Shown piece by piece: positions 5,162 through 6,311 of a stretch of 6,311 nucleotides of DNA. Source of the stretch: an uncultured Bacteroidota bacterium (GTDB lineage Bacteria > Bacteroidota > Bacteroidia > UKL13-3). Positions within the stretch are counted from its first letter, which is position 1. Each line of letters opens with the position of its first letter. The position numbers and the translations under genes were made by a program. The stretch spans positions 1-6,311 of the forward strand of contig CAISTO010000367.1 in the NCBI GenBank assembly GCA_903888395.1, given 5' to 3'. The notes under the pieces are model-generated. The model did not search any database, was not told the DNA's origin, and was given only the letters and a program-made list of their open reading frames with translations.

Positions 5162-6311
5162 TTGAAAAAAACAATTAACATACAAAATCTGCTACAAAAA
5201 TTGAGCAATGCTTATCAATTTGACTTAAGGGCTTTTGCTTTATTTCGAATGGTTTTTGGATTTGTTATGTTAATAGATTTAAGCATTCGCCTCAGCGATT
5301 TTAAAGCATTTTACACCAGCCAAGGTGTTCTACCATTTGAATATTTTAGTCAATATTTTTCTAAATATTATTTTATTCCTATTTATCAATTAAACGATGC
5401 TCCTTGGTTTGTGGGAATTTGTTTTGCTTTGCAAATGATTGCAGTTTTTTGCTTTGCAATTGGTTACAGAACCAAGTTGTTTCAAATAATTTTATTGGTG
5501 TTTTACATAAGCTTGCACATGCGGAATCCATACTTATTACAAGGTGGAGACGACTTGTTACGTGCCATGCTTCTGTTTAGTCTGTTTTTGCCATTAAATG
5601 CAGTTTGGGCGGTTCAAACTAAACCGGTAAAATATAATTTTACCATTCCGGCCTTAATATTTATGTTCCAAGTTATGATGGTTTATTGGGTTTCAGCACT
5701 CATGAAAACCTCGCCCGAATGGCATAGCGAAGGAACTGCTTTATATTATGCTTTCAATTTAGATTGTATTCAATGGCCTTTGGCCAAATATTTATTGCAG
5801 TTTCCGGCATTGCTTCAGTTTTTAACTCCAATAATTTTTTACCTCGAAATTATCGTTCCAATCTTGTTTTTTATTCCTTTTAAAAACAATGTTTTTCGAC
5901 TGATTGGTATTGGAATTTTTGTAGTTTTTCAAATCGGAATTTCCGCCACTTTGTTTGTAGGTTTATTTTACTTAATCAATCTTACTGCACTGATTCCATT
6001 GTTACCAAGCAGCTTTTTTAATTATTTTAAAATTAAAGAAAATCCAACAGATTGGAGTTTAAAACCTGATCAATTTACCAATTATTTTGTGGGTTTTTTA
6101 TTGGTTTATGTCTTGTTTTGGAACACCAATTATATTCCACAGTTCAAATATGGATTGGCAAAACGATTCAAAAGTTTTGCTTTTGCAACAGGTTTAAATC
6201 AAAATTGGGGAATGTTTGCTCCCAATGTTTTTAAGGAAGATGGTTGGTTAATTTATGAAGGAATTACGCTAAATAATGACACTTTAGATTTGAATAATAA
6301 CAATCAAAAAG
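5162..6311 (+). CDS. HTTM / vitamin K-dependent gamma-carboxylase-like membrane protein (3' partial)
   Basis: The frame is open from 5162 to the window edge (383 codons plus one base), so the C-terminus is missing. The start is TTG at 5162: an in-frame TAA lies at 5150-5152, and the first in-frame ATG (residue 30) would cut into the conserved RAFALFRMVFGF stretch (23-34). The protein is multi-pass, with hydrophobic segments at about 27-41, 82-100, 105-119, 134-150, 162-180, 216-239, 246-283 and 308-321. HTTM-family signatures are LFRMVFG...DL (27-40), YTSQGVLP (51-58), GYRTKL (101-106) and SLHMRNPYLLQGGDDLLR (117-134). YWVSALMKTSPEWHSEG (175-191) aligns with the gamma-carboxylase segment holding its active-site lysine, here Lys182. 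QNWGMFAPNVFKEDGW (347-362) near the end is also familiar from bacterial HTTM proteins. The gene follows a strong terminator, so it is probably expressed separately. Substrate and activity are unknown, and bacterial homologues need not be carboxylases. Confidence 0.87.
   Translation, partial: MKKTINIQNLLQKLSNAYQFDLRAFALFRMVFGFVMLIDLSIRLSDFKAFYTSQGVLPFEYFSQYFSKYYFIPIYQLNDAPWFVGICFALQMIAVFCFAIGYRTKLFQIILLVFYISLHMRNPYLLQGGDDLLRAMLLFSLFLPLNAVWAVQTKPVKYNFTIPALIFMFQVMMVYWVSALMKTSPEWHSEGTALYYAFNLDCIQWPLAKYLLQFPALLQFLTPIIFYLEIIVPILFFIPFKNNVFRLIGIGIFVVFQIGISATLFVGLFYLINLTALIPLLPSSFFNYFKIKENPTDWSLKPDQFTNYFVGFLLVYVLFWNTNYIPQFKYGLAKRFKSFAFATGLNQNWGMFAPNVFKEDGWLIYEGITLNNDTLDLNNNNQK

Overview
The window looks like a chromosomal segment of a Bacteroidota (Bacteroidetes) bacterium, probably Flavobacteriia-like or a close relative. 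The evidence is strongly AT-rich DNA with AT-rich codon use, no Shine-Dalgarno sequences ahead of the genes, a -33 TTTG / -7 TAnnTTTG type promoter ahead of the first gene, a DUF4199-type membrane protein, and a dihydroorotase-like paralogue of a kind I associate with this phylum. This assignment rests on family recognition, not on a database search.

Positions 27-4714 hold one tightly packed plus-strand gene cluster, probably an operon. It starts at a promoter at 27-57 and contains: (1) a dihydroorotase-like amidohydrolase whose first metal-ligand motif is broken; (2) an acidic soluble protein of unknown function; (3) a DUF4199-like four-helix membrane protein; (4) a family 2 glycosyltransferase of the dolichyl/polyprenyl-phosphate sugar transferase type with two C-terminal membrane helices; and (5) a GT-B, GT4-like glycosyltransferase. 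Gaps are 3, 5 and 36 bases, and the last two genes overlap by 8 bases. The two glycosyltransferases and the membrane protein point to envelope glycan or lipid-linked sugar metabolism at the inner membrane. The role of the dihydroorotase-like protein there is unknown.

Positions 4715-5161 are non-coding and unusually rich in palindromes. A perfect 26-bp hairpin followed by eight T residues (4894-4958) should terminate the cluster. It is flanked by two diverged elements of one design (short hairpin, AATAT spacer, TAGC, long hairpin) in opposite orientation. Together they resemble a pair of inverted REP-type palindromes (a BIME-like arrangement), and they are the most interesting non-genic signal in the window.

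From 5162 to the right edge runs a plus-strand gene, incomplete at its 3' end and starting with TTG. It encodes a multi-pass membrane protein of the HTTM / vitamin K-dependent gamma-carboxylase-like family. It lies after the terminator and is probably a separate transcription unit. I did not find a CRISPR array, tRNA, rRNA, transposase or phage gene. No clearly novel multi-gene system is evident. The best candidates for follow-up are the inverted palindrome pair, the degenerate dihydroorotase paralogue with its uncharacterised neighbours, and the HTTM protein.
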